Positions 55,354 to 64,000 of a stretch of 64,000 nucleotides of DNA are shown here, in pieces. The stretch lies in contig JAFEMH010001307.1 of the NCBI GenBank assembly GCA_022495995.1, positions 186,001 to 250,000 on the forward strand, read 5' to 3'. The notes beneath the pieces are model-generated. The model was not told the DNA's origin, made no database searches, and saw nothing but the letters and a program-made list of their open reading frames with translations. The DNA is from Adenophora triphylla var. japonica (lineage: Eukaryota > Streptophyta > Magnoliopsida > Asterales > Campanulaceae). Each line of letters opens with the position of its first letter. Position 1 is the stretch's first letter. Both the position numbers and the translations under genes were made by a program.

Positions 55354-56351
55354 GGGGGCGTTTGGTTCGGTGGAAAAAAAAGTGAAGGAATGGAATTGTC
55401 AATGGAATGGAATTGTAATGGAATTGGAATGGAAAAAAACTGGTCAACCCCCTCCGTTTGGTTGGCACGGAATGGAATGGAATTGTCATTCAATTCCTTG
55501 ACAAATCATGTTTGGTTTGAAAATACAAATTATAGGAATGGAATGAAAGCATATAAAATGACCAATTTACCCTTTAAAAAAAAAAATTTGGAGGGGGGGT
55601 GGGGGGTTGGGGGGTAGGGTGGGGGGGAGGGTAGGCAGAAAAAAAATTGTGGGGTGGGGGGTAGGGTGGGGGGGAGGGTAGGCAGAAAAAAATAAAAAAA
55701 AAAAATTCGTGGGGGTGGGGGGTGGGGGGTGGGGGTGGGGGGTGGGGGGTGGGGGAATGGGGTGGGTGGGGGTGGGGTGGGGGTAGGGTGGGGGGAGGGT
55801 AGGCAAAAAAAAAAAAATTCGTGGGGGTGGGGGGTGGGGGGTGGGGGGTGGGGGGTGGGGGGGTGGGGGTGGGGGGTGGGGGTGGGGGGGGGTAGGGTGG
55901 GGGAGGGTAGGCAAAAAAAAAAAAAAAAAAAAATCGTGGGGGTGGGGGTGGGGGGTGGGGGGAGGGTAGGCAAAAAAAAAAAAAAAAAAATCGTGGGGTG
56001 GGGGTGGGGGTGGGGGTAGGCAAAAAAAAAAAAAAAAAATTCGTGGGGGTGGGGGGGGTGGGGGGGTGGGGGGGTGGGGGGGGCGTAAGGGCTGGGTGGG
56101 GCTGGGTAGGGGGTAGGGGTGGGTAGGGTTTGGGGGTATTTTGGTCAAAAAAAAAAATTTTTTTTTCCATTCCCAAAGGAATTGGACTTTCCATCGATTT
56201 TATGAAGGAAAGTTGAATTCCTTCATTTGAAGGAATTCAACTTTCCTTCGGAATTTTTTTTTTAAAAAACTTGAACCAAACGGAGGAAAGGAATGGAAAA
56301 GGGGGAGTTTTCCATTCCTTTCCCCCCTTTTCCTTCCAACCAAACGCCACC
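55354..56351. mobile_element. Tourist-type (PIF/Harbinger) element with G-rich core
   Basis: The termini GGGGGCGTTTGGTT and AACCAAACGCCACC are inverted, with TTA on both sides (55351-55353, 56352-56354), the PIF/Harbinger target. Subterminal AATGGAATGGAATTG repeats occur at the left and GGAAAGGAATGG at the right. The core (55585-56150) is an array described separately. Long proline- and glycine-rich frames across it are artefacts. Confidence 0.88.
55585..56150 (+). repeat. G-rich minisatellite with A-tracts
   Basis: GGGGTGGGGG runs alternate with GGGTAGGCAAAAAAAAAA and TTCGTGGGGGTGGGG links, making irregular units of roughly 50-130 bp. The plus strand is strongly G-rich and could form G-quadruplexes. 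Confidence 0.92.
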
Positions 56352-56507
56352 TTAGAGATTATTAAGCTGATTATCACATTTAATATAAAAAGTAATCTGT
56401 AAGGGCAATCTTCATCTAATTACGGTCAATAATGATCTTCCAAAAGAATAAAATGTAGTTAATCTTTCCATTCATAGAAGTGAAGCACAAGTACATGCTA
56501 ATGCGGG

Positions 56508-56510
<3 letters not shown>

Positions 56511-56554
<44 letters not shown>
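56511..56554. repeat. (GA)n microsatellite
   Basis: An uninterrupted AG run of about 44 bp. Confidence 0.97.
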
Positions 56555-56559
<5 letters not shown>

Positions 56560-56685
56560 AGAGAAGGTAAGGAAGTCTCAGAGAAAAACTAACAAAAAAG
56601 AGTGTTCTTGCATGCATTAGAATTGCGATCTCTCAGTAATGAACACTTAATTATAACCAAGAAAAACAATTATATGAAAAAGTAC

Positions 56686-56877
56686 CTGCAAGCAAGAGAA
56701 CTTGCTATCCTTTCAGCACTACTTTTCCACTCCTCATTCGCGAAAGAGCTAATCAGTGATTGCATGCATTCATACAGAATCATGGACAAACCTAGAAGCT
56801 GTCTATCTAATAATAGACAGATAATCCAGACCACCAGATCCTCTGATTCTGAGGTCGAGAAGATTGAATAAAAATTC
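56686..56877 (-). CDS. Exon of an unrecognised plant gene
   Basis: ATGTTGCAG precedes an open 192-nt frame reading NFYSIFSTSESEDLVVWIIC, LLLDRQLLGLSMILYECMQS and LISSFANEEWKSSAERIASS LACR, and CAG|GTACTT closes it. The helical, Leu-rich composition matches the style of the 46172-46396 exon. Most of the upstream intron is the 57057-61369 transposon nest. Confidence 0.68.
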
Positions 56878-56926
56878 CTGCAACATAAAATGTCATACCA
56901 AAGTGCCAAAACTCACAAGGCCTGAA

Positions 56927-56931
56927 TATAT

Positions 56932-57002
<71 letters not shown>
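56927..57002. repeat. (TA)n microsatellite
   Basis: A TA run with one AAATA interruption. Confidence 0.97.
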
Positions 57003-57005
<3 letters not shown>

Positions 57006-57768
57006 CCTTTTCATCAAGAACAACTGTATTGTATCATATGCACATTCAAAAACATACTCCCTCCGGTCCAAATAGTGATCGTATTTTGACAAATTTTTGG
57101 GTCCAAAATAATTGTCGCTAGGGCTGTTACACGAACCGAACAGGCTCGGGCTCGATTCGGGCTCAGCTCGAAAAAGCTCGAACTCGAGAAGGCTCGAGTC
57201 TAACTCGAGCTCGAGCTCGACACGATTTTCAGACTCGAAAAAATTTCGAACCGAGCCGGCTCGAGCTCGGCTCGTTTGTTCGACGAGCTTTGATCGGGAT
57301 CGACTCGTTTGAGCTCGAATGAGATCAACTCGTTTAAGCTCGAATTTTTCATTGTTATCATATACACATTAAAAACAATTAATATGTGAGATAATGTCCA
57401 AGGGCCAAGGCCAAACGATTTTTTCAACCCTTCACCCTTGGCTGCTGGTTAAATAGCCACAAGGCCAAGCAAAGTTTTTTTTCCTTTCAATGTGGGATTA
57501 ATGTCCAAGCAAGGGAAAGGGAGGCAGCCAAGGCTGAAGGCGGCCAAGGGCGGCCACGGCCAAGGCAAGTGCGGCCACGGCCAAGGCAAGTGCGGCCACG
57601 GCCAAGGGCCAGCCCAACGCCTCATTTCAATCCACTTTCTATCCGATGTGGGATATTGGCATGCAGGCCACGGCCAAGGCCGGCCAAGGCCGAGCCAAGG
57701 CCGGCCGAGCCAAGGCCAAGGCTAAATGCTAATTTTTTTTTTTAATAAATATTTCATAAATATATATA

Positions 57769-58053
57769 CTCCCTCCGTCCCGGAACAATCTTCACACTTT
57801 CCCTTTTGGGCGTCCCAAAACTTACTTCACACATTTAAAACTTACCTAAAATGGAAAGGAATCTTTACTATTCCCTCCACTCATTCTCTCTCCTACATTA
57901 TTTTAATACTCACAACACCATTATAATTTACTATTCTCTCCACTCATTCTCTCTCCTATTTTATTTTCACACTCACAACACTTTCAATATAATACTCCCT
58001 CCTTAAAACCAGTGCAAACAGTGTTTGTGAACCAAGTTCCGGGACGGAGGGAG
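57769..58053. mobile_element. Stowaway-type MITE inside the composite element
   Basis: CTCCCTCCGTCCCGGAAC and GTTCCGGGACGGAGGGAG are inverted with TA on both sides. A second CTCCCTCC at about 57994 hints at a nested MITE end. Confidence 0.9.
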
Positions 58054-58079
58054 TATATATTTTGGATATATATATAAAT

Positions 58080-58310
58080 AAATTTATGAAATATATTTAA
58101 ATTTTGTCTAATAATAATTTTAAAATTTTTATTAACACCGACATAATTATTTATAAAATATATTTAAATTTTGTCTAATAATAATTTTTAAATTTTTATT
58201 AACACCGACATAATTATTTTTGAAAAATAAATAAATCATAAATTAAAATTAAATAAAAATAGAGCTAAACAAATTTAAAAAAAAATCAAATTAACACCGA
58301 CATAATTATT
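58080..58310. repeat. Tandem repeat of about 74 bp, two to three copies
   Basis: AATATATTTAAATTTTGTCT followed by TTATTAACACCGACATAATT occurs twice completely, and the ACACCGACATAATTATT end a third time. Confidence 0.88.
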
Positions 58311-59019
58311 CTGCCGCTACTACCACCACTACTACCACCACGTACAACCACTACGTATTACCACTACCACCACCACCATTACTATACCACATTTACTACT
58401 ACCACTACTACCATCACCACTATCACTACCCCCACCACTACTACGTACCACACTACCACCACCATTACTACCACCACTACTACTACCATCACTAATTCAC
58501 TACTACCACTATTATCACTACCACTACTACCATCACCACTATCACTACCCCCACCACTACTACCAGTACTACGTACCACACTACCACCACTATTACTACC
58601 ACCATTGCTACCACTACTATCACTACCATTACTACCACCACTACTACTACCATCACTAATTCACTACTATCACTACCACTACTACCACTACTACCATCAC
58701 CACTACCACTACCACTACCCCTACCACTACTACGTACCACACTACCACCACTACTACCACCACTACTACAACCATCACTAATTCACTACTACCACTATTA
58801 TCACTACCACTACTACCACTACTACCATCACCACTATCACTACCCCCACCACTACTACCACTACTACGTACCACACTACCACCACTACTACGACCATCAC
58901 TAATTCATTACTACCACTATTATCACTACCACTACTACCATCACCACTATCACTACCCTCATCACTACTACCACTACTACGTACCACACTACCACCATTA
59001 CTACCACCACTACTACTAC

Positions 59020-59983
59020 AACAACAACAACAACAACAAAGCCTTAGTCCCAAAATAATTTGGGGTCGGCTAACATGAATCCTCATATGTCATCGTGAAA
59101 AAAAAAATCAACCCCCCACATGGATTTTTGCCCTCCACTCCGGCCTCTTCAACACCATACTTTCATCCACTCCAAGTAAACTCATATCATTTTCAATTAC
59201 TCTAATCCAAGTTTGTTTGGGTCTTCCCCTACCACTCGCTATTTTATCATTGCTCCACTGTTCCGGCCTCCTAACCGGTGCATCACTCGGTCTCCTTCTC
59301 ACATGTCCAAACCACCTTAGACGATTTTCCCTCATTTTATCCTCAATGGGCGCAACTCCTACTTTACCTCTGATCACCTCATTCCCCAATCGATCCTTTC
59401 TTGTATCACCGCACATCCATCGAAGCATACGCATCTCCGCCACATTCATCTTATGCACGTGACATTGTTTCACGGCCCAACATTCGGTGCCGTAAAGCAA
59501 TGCCGGCCTAATTGCCGTGCGGTAGAATTTTCCCTTTAATCTATTGGGCATGCCGCAATCACATAGAAACCCTGTAGCACTCTTCCACTTCAACCAACCT
59601 GCTTTAATCCTATGAGCCACATCTCCATCTAATTCTCCATCCTTTTGGATAATGGATCCAAGATAGCGAAAAAACTCAGAAGCTTGGATAATATTTCCAT
59701 CAAATGTGACCGCCCCTGCCTCCCTACTTCCAACTCTGCTAAACTTACACTCCAAATATTCAGGCTTGCTTCGCTAATCGAAAACCTCGAGATTCCAAAG
59801 TGTGTCTCCACAACTCCAATTTACTTTCAACACCCTCTCTTGTCTCATCAATCAGCACAATATCATCTGCGAACAGCATACACTTTGGTATATCATCTTG
59901 GACTGACCTCGTCAATTCGTCCATTATCAAGGCAAAAAGAAAGGGGCTAAGTGCGGAACCTTGATGCACTCCAATCTTTATAG
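59020..59983 (-). mobile_element. 5'-truncated RTE-type LINE with 20-bp TSD
   Basis: The 3' end, on the minus strand, is GGGACTAAGGC followed by a (TTG)n tail (59040-59020), as in plant RTE elements. Identical 20-mers ACTACCACCACTACTACTAC flank it (59000-59019, 59984-60003), though they lie in low-complexity DNA. The insert is 964 bp. Confidence 0.88.
59108..59969 (-). pseudogene. RTE reverse transcriptase, C-terminal part
   Basis: The first frame (59969-59760) has [20 protein letters not shown] and [20 protein letters not shown], with the FADD catalytic box. After a frame change, 59755-59108 gives YLGSIIQKDGELDGDVAHRI, KGKFYRTAIRPALLYGTECW and NRLRWFGHVRRRPSDAPVRR, the conserved RTE C-terminus, with a natural stop. 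The N-terminal RT fingers and endonuclease are missing. Confidence 0.93.
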
Positions 59984-60112
59984 ACTACCACCACTACTAC
60001 TACCATCACTAATTCATTACTACCACTATTATCACTACCACTACTACCATCACCACTATCACTACCCCCACTTCTACTACCACTACTACGTACCACACTA
60101 CTACCACCATTA

Positions 60113-60325
60113 CTATACCCTAAACCCTAAATCCCTAATTACTATACCCTAAATCCTAAATCATATATTCCATACTCATAAACCCTAAACCCTAAACCCA
60201 AACCCCTAAATCCTAATTGCCATACCCTAAACCCTAAACCCCTAAACCCTAATTGCCATACCCTAAACCCTAAACCCTAAACCCAAACCCTAATTGCTAT
60301 ACCATAAACCCTAAACCCTAATTGC
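60113..60325. repeat. Interstitial telomere-like repeats
   Basis: CCCTAAACCCTAAA and variants (CCCTAAAT, CCTAATTGCCATA) are repeated over about 210 bp. The plant telomere unit is CCCTAAA. Degeneracy and position inside the composite element indicate an internal remnant, not a chromosome end. Confidence 0.85.
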
Positions 60326-60329
60326 TATA

Positions 60330-60590
60330 ACAAAATTATCTTAATTTTAAATTTGTCAAAATATTTATTTTGGATATGAGGATATATCAAGATGCTATTT
60401 ATTTGTCAAAATAAATATTTCAAAATAATAATTTTAGATTTGTCAAAATATTTCATAAATTTATATATATATCCAAAAAATATTGCCACTTATTTTTATT
60501 ATTTGTCAAAAATAAATAATATTTTTTATACAAAATAAAAAATATAATATTAAGATGTTATTTATTTGTCAAAAAAAAAATTAAAAAATT
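60330..60590. other. AT-rich spacer
   Basis: Repeats of TTGTCAAAATAAATAT-type sequence; no gene. Confidence 0.6.
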
Positions 60591-61469
60591 AGAAATTGGC
60601 CTTGGCTCGGCCGTGGCCTTGCCTTGGCTGGCCGTGGCCCTTGCAACCTATATTCCCACATCGAAAGAAATTAGAAGTAAACAAAGGCATGTGGCTCGGC
60701 CGGCCGGCCTTGGCCTTGCTTTGGCTCGGCCATGGCCTTGCACGGCGCCTTGGGATATTATCCCACATTGCTTTCACACAAAAAAAATCAAATGCAAAGG
60801 CTATATAATAATGGGCTTGGCCTCTTTCATGGCCACAGTGTTCTAAGTATTTACATTGGCCTTGGCCAGCCATTTCAATGGCATGGGCCTCTTTCACGGC
60901 CACAAAGTTTAAAATTTTGTATTCAAAAAAATTTGAAACTCGAACTCGAATCGTTTAAGCTCGAAATCGAGATCGACTTGTGAAGCTCGTGAACAGCTCG
61001 AAACTCGTTTCGAGCCGAGTTCGAACGAATCTTTCAAGCTCGAGCTCGAGCTCGAAAAAAGCTCGGCTCGTTAATTTTTAGTCGAGCTCGAGTTCGACAC
61101 TTCAAAGCTCGACTCGGCTCGGCTCGTTTACAGCCTCGCGTTTGGTTCAAAAGCATTCAATTTCCTATTTTACCCTTACATTGGAATTTTGTTTCATTTC
61201 ATATATTGGTTTATTGAGAGAAGTAATGTAGGTGAGAGGAGTAATGTAGGAGAGAAGGGTAATACATAAGGGTAATATTGGCACTTTCATCATTAAGTTG
61301 TAGTAATAATTGTGTTTCTTAAAACTTGTACAGAGTCTAAAAGCGACAGCTATTTTGGAACGGAGGAAGTAGCTTTTAAAACCTTGATCATGCAACTCAA
61401 TGCTAATGATGCCACTAAGTAAAGACAACCGAAAGCATCCCACAAACTGAAATTTAGATCCGCACATAC

Positions 61470-63500
61470 CTAACTCGGCTACAAGCAGCTACAAATTTGA
61501 TCCAAGCTCTAATATTTTGTGGGGGCCCCAAACAATTAGAACCTGGGAGTCAAGTTTAATGGAATCATGAACAGAAACAATCCACAAATATCATACAGAA
61601 CATGGAATCTAGGTAATGGTGTTTAACAACTATTGTCATATTCATATTCATTGTAATAACAATGAACCAACAAACAGCAAAGACTGATGCGTAGAATCTC
61701 TAGTCTTAGGAATCACATCAACAAGCAACAACAAAATTGCATCAGTCTAATGAGTATTACACAAAACAGAATGTTGAAAAGCCCAAAGGTAATGGCAAAC
61801 CTTTACTACTGATGGATCAGGTATCTCATTTATTTCCAAACTAACAAGCAGACTCACTTCCATTGGCTAAAAAGCCGTGAATAATATGTGCGTTATTAAG
61901 CGTGTTTCAAAGATCCAGTATATGGGGATAAAAAAGAACATGTTAACAAGATGAATCTAGCTGAACTGCAAATTTTAATGGATATACAGCTGAGAAAATC
62001 TGGTCAACGAAAAGCTTGATTGAACCTGGATTCTAAAAATTATTTAATAATAATCATTCTATAACTAGTTTTGCGCTTTAAAGCTGGTGCTAGTATGAGT
62101 TACAAAAACCTTGCTACACCATAAGAAAATACTTTCATGACATGCACTAAACTGTACTTCTCCTGTCAAAAATACATTTTGTATGCCATATATGTGCCAT
62201 GACAAGAATCAGGACAGAAGGTGATACATTGATACGGCATCGTACCTTCACAGCCCATTTCCTGATTGGAAGAATATTTTTTTGTTGGAAACATTAAAAA
62301 CCCGTAAACTTGAAGAGCTTCTCTTAGTTCAGAAAAGCTAGGGAGCCAATCAATTTTGATGCATGGCGAATTTCCCTGCTCAAAATGATGACAGAAAAAA
62401 GAGAAAAGTACTAGCTTTAGATGTAATTTCGTAAATGCCACAACCACACTTCTCTTAGTATGACCCTAAAACTCGATGTTACCTCATTTTTCAGCGTGAG
62501 AATAGCAGACCAAAAATCACATGCAGAAGCACTTAGCATTTCTTCTGATGAGTATAACACTGAAAAAGAAAGATAACAAGGGCTCAATGAAATGCTCATA
62601 TAGTCAACCATTGATCAAAGAAAGACAAATACTCACTCAAATGAAAGGTCCATGTTGCAATGGATTTCTCTACTTGGCCACGCACATGAACCATTTTTGA
62701 GAGCCAGCCATCAGCCAACAAACCTTCTAGGAAACATCCTCCTACAATAGGTATGTAAATGAATGTACTGAAATGAATATCCACTAAAGCCACATTGCTT
62801 CTAATATATCAACATGTAATACTTAGCCAAAAAAAAAACTATGAATGATATGATTTGACGAGATGGTCAACATAATAACAATCATATACTAGAAAGACAC
62901 CATCCTGGAACAATTTGAAGACGAGGAATAAAAACCTCTTTCTGCGTTAAATTCAACGAGCGAATCGAGATGATGGCCCACAAAAGACTTCAAAAGCAAG
63001 CAGCTTTCAGTCTCAGGAAATGTCAATGAGGGCAGGGCATTCTACATGGTACATGGAAAAAAGAAAAATTCTGTAAGCAAGATGATGGCAATTGTATTAT
63101 CATATTGTTCGAAAGCACTATATTTTGCTAGAACCTGATTCCCAAAAACTTGAAGACCCCACAATGATATGTCGGCCTCATCACTTATTTCACATATCTG
63201 CATTAAGATTTCATACTTGCAGTTAAGAAATCTAGCAATGGTCCGTGATGTTTAGAACAAGGCTCTAATTTTTCCAGCATGAAATAGAATCACAAAAACT
63301 GATGGGAAAAGTAAAAGAAGGGGTATGCCTGCTTTTCGCAGTCGTCAACATATTTAGACAATGCAGCTTCTCTCTCATCCTGTTCTTCATCAGAATTATA
63401 AATTTTCCTAGTCTTTGGGTGTTTGGTTTCCTTCTTGAGACGCTCCTTTTTTTCCTTGTAGAAGTCAACCACCAAATCATCCAAACCAATTACTTTCTTC
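61470..63500 (-). CDS. 5' exons of an unrecognised multi-exon plant gene
   Basis: Eight consecutive exon-like blocks with acceptor and donor borders run down the minus strand: 63500-63329, 63197-63135, 63041-62936, 62741-62637, 62559-62483, 62375-62246, 61840-61801 and 61508-61470. Each is open. Sample readings are KKVIGLDDLVVDFYKEKKER, CEISDEADISLWGLQVFGNQ, LEGLLADGWLSKMVHVRGQV, SSEEMLSASACDFWSAILTL and IDWLPSFSELREALQVYGF. The first block is strongly charged (KERLKKETKHPKTRKIYN, DEEQDEREAALSKY). The series continues at 56877 and probably 47843 and 46396. The absence of stops and the regular borders suggest a functional host gene. Family unknown; the start lies beyond 63500. Confidence 0.68.
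63329..63500 (-). CDS. Charged exon with a GC splice donor
   Basis: The TTTTCAG acceptor precedes KKVIGLDDLVVDFYKEKKER and ends EKQ at CAG|GCATAC. A GC donor is uncommon but accepted in plants. If it is not used, the frame runs on only a few residues to a stop. Confidence 0.6.
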
Positions 63501-64000
63501 CTGAAAAGTGCAAAAATAGCAGTGTAAATTACATACTCTAACATACCAATTTTTTTATTTTGTTTTATGAACGCACCCATCCATAAACAACATAAAATTT
63601 ACATTTAAGATACAATGGTATGAAACTATTAGTTTTTATATATTGCCCATGAGTAATATTTGTGTTAAACAATCAGTACAAGTCTCAAGCAACCTAAAAT
63701 AACATCTAACTGACGCTTGTCTCTAAAATTAACCCCGGTTCAGGCGCAGCTACTTTCCCTGCATCATGATAATAGAGGTATAGGTACTACATGATGCCGA
63801 TCCTGAATTGCACTATCAGTGATCTGTCGATTCAGTTTGAATTATAAAACTCAACAAACCATACCACTAAGCTAAAGTCTTAACATAGAGCGTGTGAAAG
63901 AACTATCTGTTGGATACAGTTTTCATCTAAATAACATGCGATTTGAAGATTTGATGTCTACGAAATTGATGTTTCAGAAACTACCCATTTTCATCATATT
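63501..64000. other. Upstream intron or flank of the unrecognised gene
   Basis: AT-rich, with no open frame or repeat termini that I could support. Confidence 0.4.

Larger units (their letters stand above)
58310..60112. repeat. ACC/ACT-rich low-complexity array, split by a LINE
   Basis: Long runs of ACTACC/ACC triplets with recurring blocks of about 100-120 bp (CTACTACGTACCACACTACC, CATCACTAATTCA) occupy 58310-59019 and resume at 59984-60112. Poly-Val and poly-Ser frames on the minus strand are artefacts. Confidence 0.93.
57120..61136. mobile_element. Long-TIR composite element (hAT-like)
   Basis: The left end AGGGCTGTTACACGAACCGA and the right end (reverse complement AGGCTGTAAACGAGCCGAGC) are inverted, followed on both sides by about 200 bp of GAGCTCGAGCTCG-type repeats. 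A second inverted layer of GGCCAAGG-type repeats lies at about 57380-57720 and 60590-60900. A clear 8-bp target duplication was not found (TTGTCGCT against CGCGTTTG), so the hAT label is tentative. No transposase is seen; the interior holds other repeats. Confidence 0.7.
57057..61369. mobile_element. Stowaway-like MITE split by a 4-kb insertion
   Basis: The left part (57057-57119) begins CTCCCTCCGGTCC after TA and ends ATTGTCGCT. The right part (61137-61369) ends GCGACAGCTATTTTGG then AACGGAGGAAG before TA. Together they make about 296 bp, a normal MITE length. Confidence 0.75.

Noticed and set aside
55530..56194. Long proline-rich and glycine-rich frames of up to 206 residues
   Set aside because: They arise from the G-rich array inside the Tourist element in all three frames; no coding signal.
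58382..59086. Poly-valine and serine/glycine frames on the minus strand
   Set aside because: They translate the ACC/ACT triplet array.
59217..59462. 81-residue plus-strand frame
   Set aside because: It is antisense to the RTE reverse transcriptase, whose minus-strand reading has clear RT motifs.
60589..60983. Ala/Trp-rich frames around 60.6-60.9 kb
   Set aside because: They translate the GGCCTTGGC inverted-repeat layer of the composite element and have no conserved features.
57112..61144. 8-bp target duplication for the composite element
   Set aside because: The flanks TTGTCGCT and CGCGTTTG do not match; only a TCGCT/TCGCG resemblance exists, so it was not claimed.

Overview
This window looks like nuclear DNA of a flowering plant, probably a eudicot. 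It is AT-rich. It is packed with plant-type transposons: Ty3/gypsy and Ty1/copia LTR elements, L1- and RTE-type LINEs, hAT-, Tourist- and many Stowaway-type MITEs. What host coding sequence remains is split into short exons with GT/AG borders, nearly all on the minus strand. No bacterial-type operon, CRISPR array or RNA gene was found. All family names come from reading translated motifs; no database search was run.

Layout. 1-1.2 kb: palindromic repeat array and a broken gypsy gag (+). 1.7-29.7 kb: a mosaic of short, intron-containing fragments of several unrelated housekeeping genes, all on the minus strand: PRP40 splicing factor (7.4-7.6 and 15.0-16.0 kb), tripeptidyl peptidase II (16.2-18.9 kb, two partial copies), ALDH10/betaine-aldehyde dehydrogenase (19.8-25.9 kb, two partial copies) and V-ATPase subunit a (26.1-28.5 kb, C-terminal exons lying upstream of N-terminal exons). 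Local duplications of 0.4-0.8 kb are scattered through it. Insertions in the mosaic include a complete 5.25-kb gypsy element (1876-7127, TSD GGAAG), a copia-like solo LTR (15498-15960, TSD TGAGC) and an hAT MITE (19930-20308, TSD GTTATAGC). A promoter-like segment with a 5' UTR intron donor sits at the upstream edge near 29.45-29.73 kb.

31.3-38.0 kb: a complete but frameshifted 6.7-kb Ty1/copia element (minus, TSD TGCTT). Its primer-binding site is not tRNA-iMet-like; instead it is complementary over 14 nt to its own LTR. 39.3-41.0 kb: a Tat/Ogre-like gypsy pol fragment. 41-46 kb: AT-rich DNA, microsatellites and small repeats. 46.2-63.5 kb: exons of an unrecognised, probably genuine multi-exon plant gene (minus), its introns inflated by Stowaway MITEs, a non-autonomous LTR element, an L1 LINE split by an hAT MITE, a Tourist element carrying a G-rich array, and a 4-kb long-TIR composite element (57120-61136) containing a low-complexity ACC/ACT array, an RTE LINE with a 20-bp TSD and interstitial telomere-like repeats.

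The genes do not form a pathway. The unifying theme is repeated capture, duplication and nesting: gene fragments kept in one orientation, and transposons inserted into one another with readable target-site duplications that give a relative order of events.
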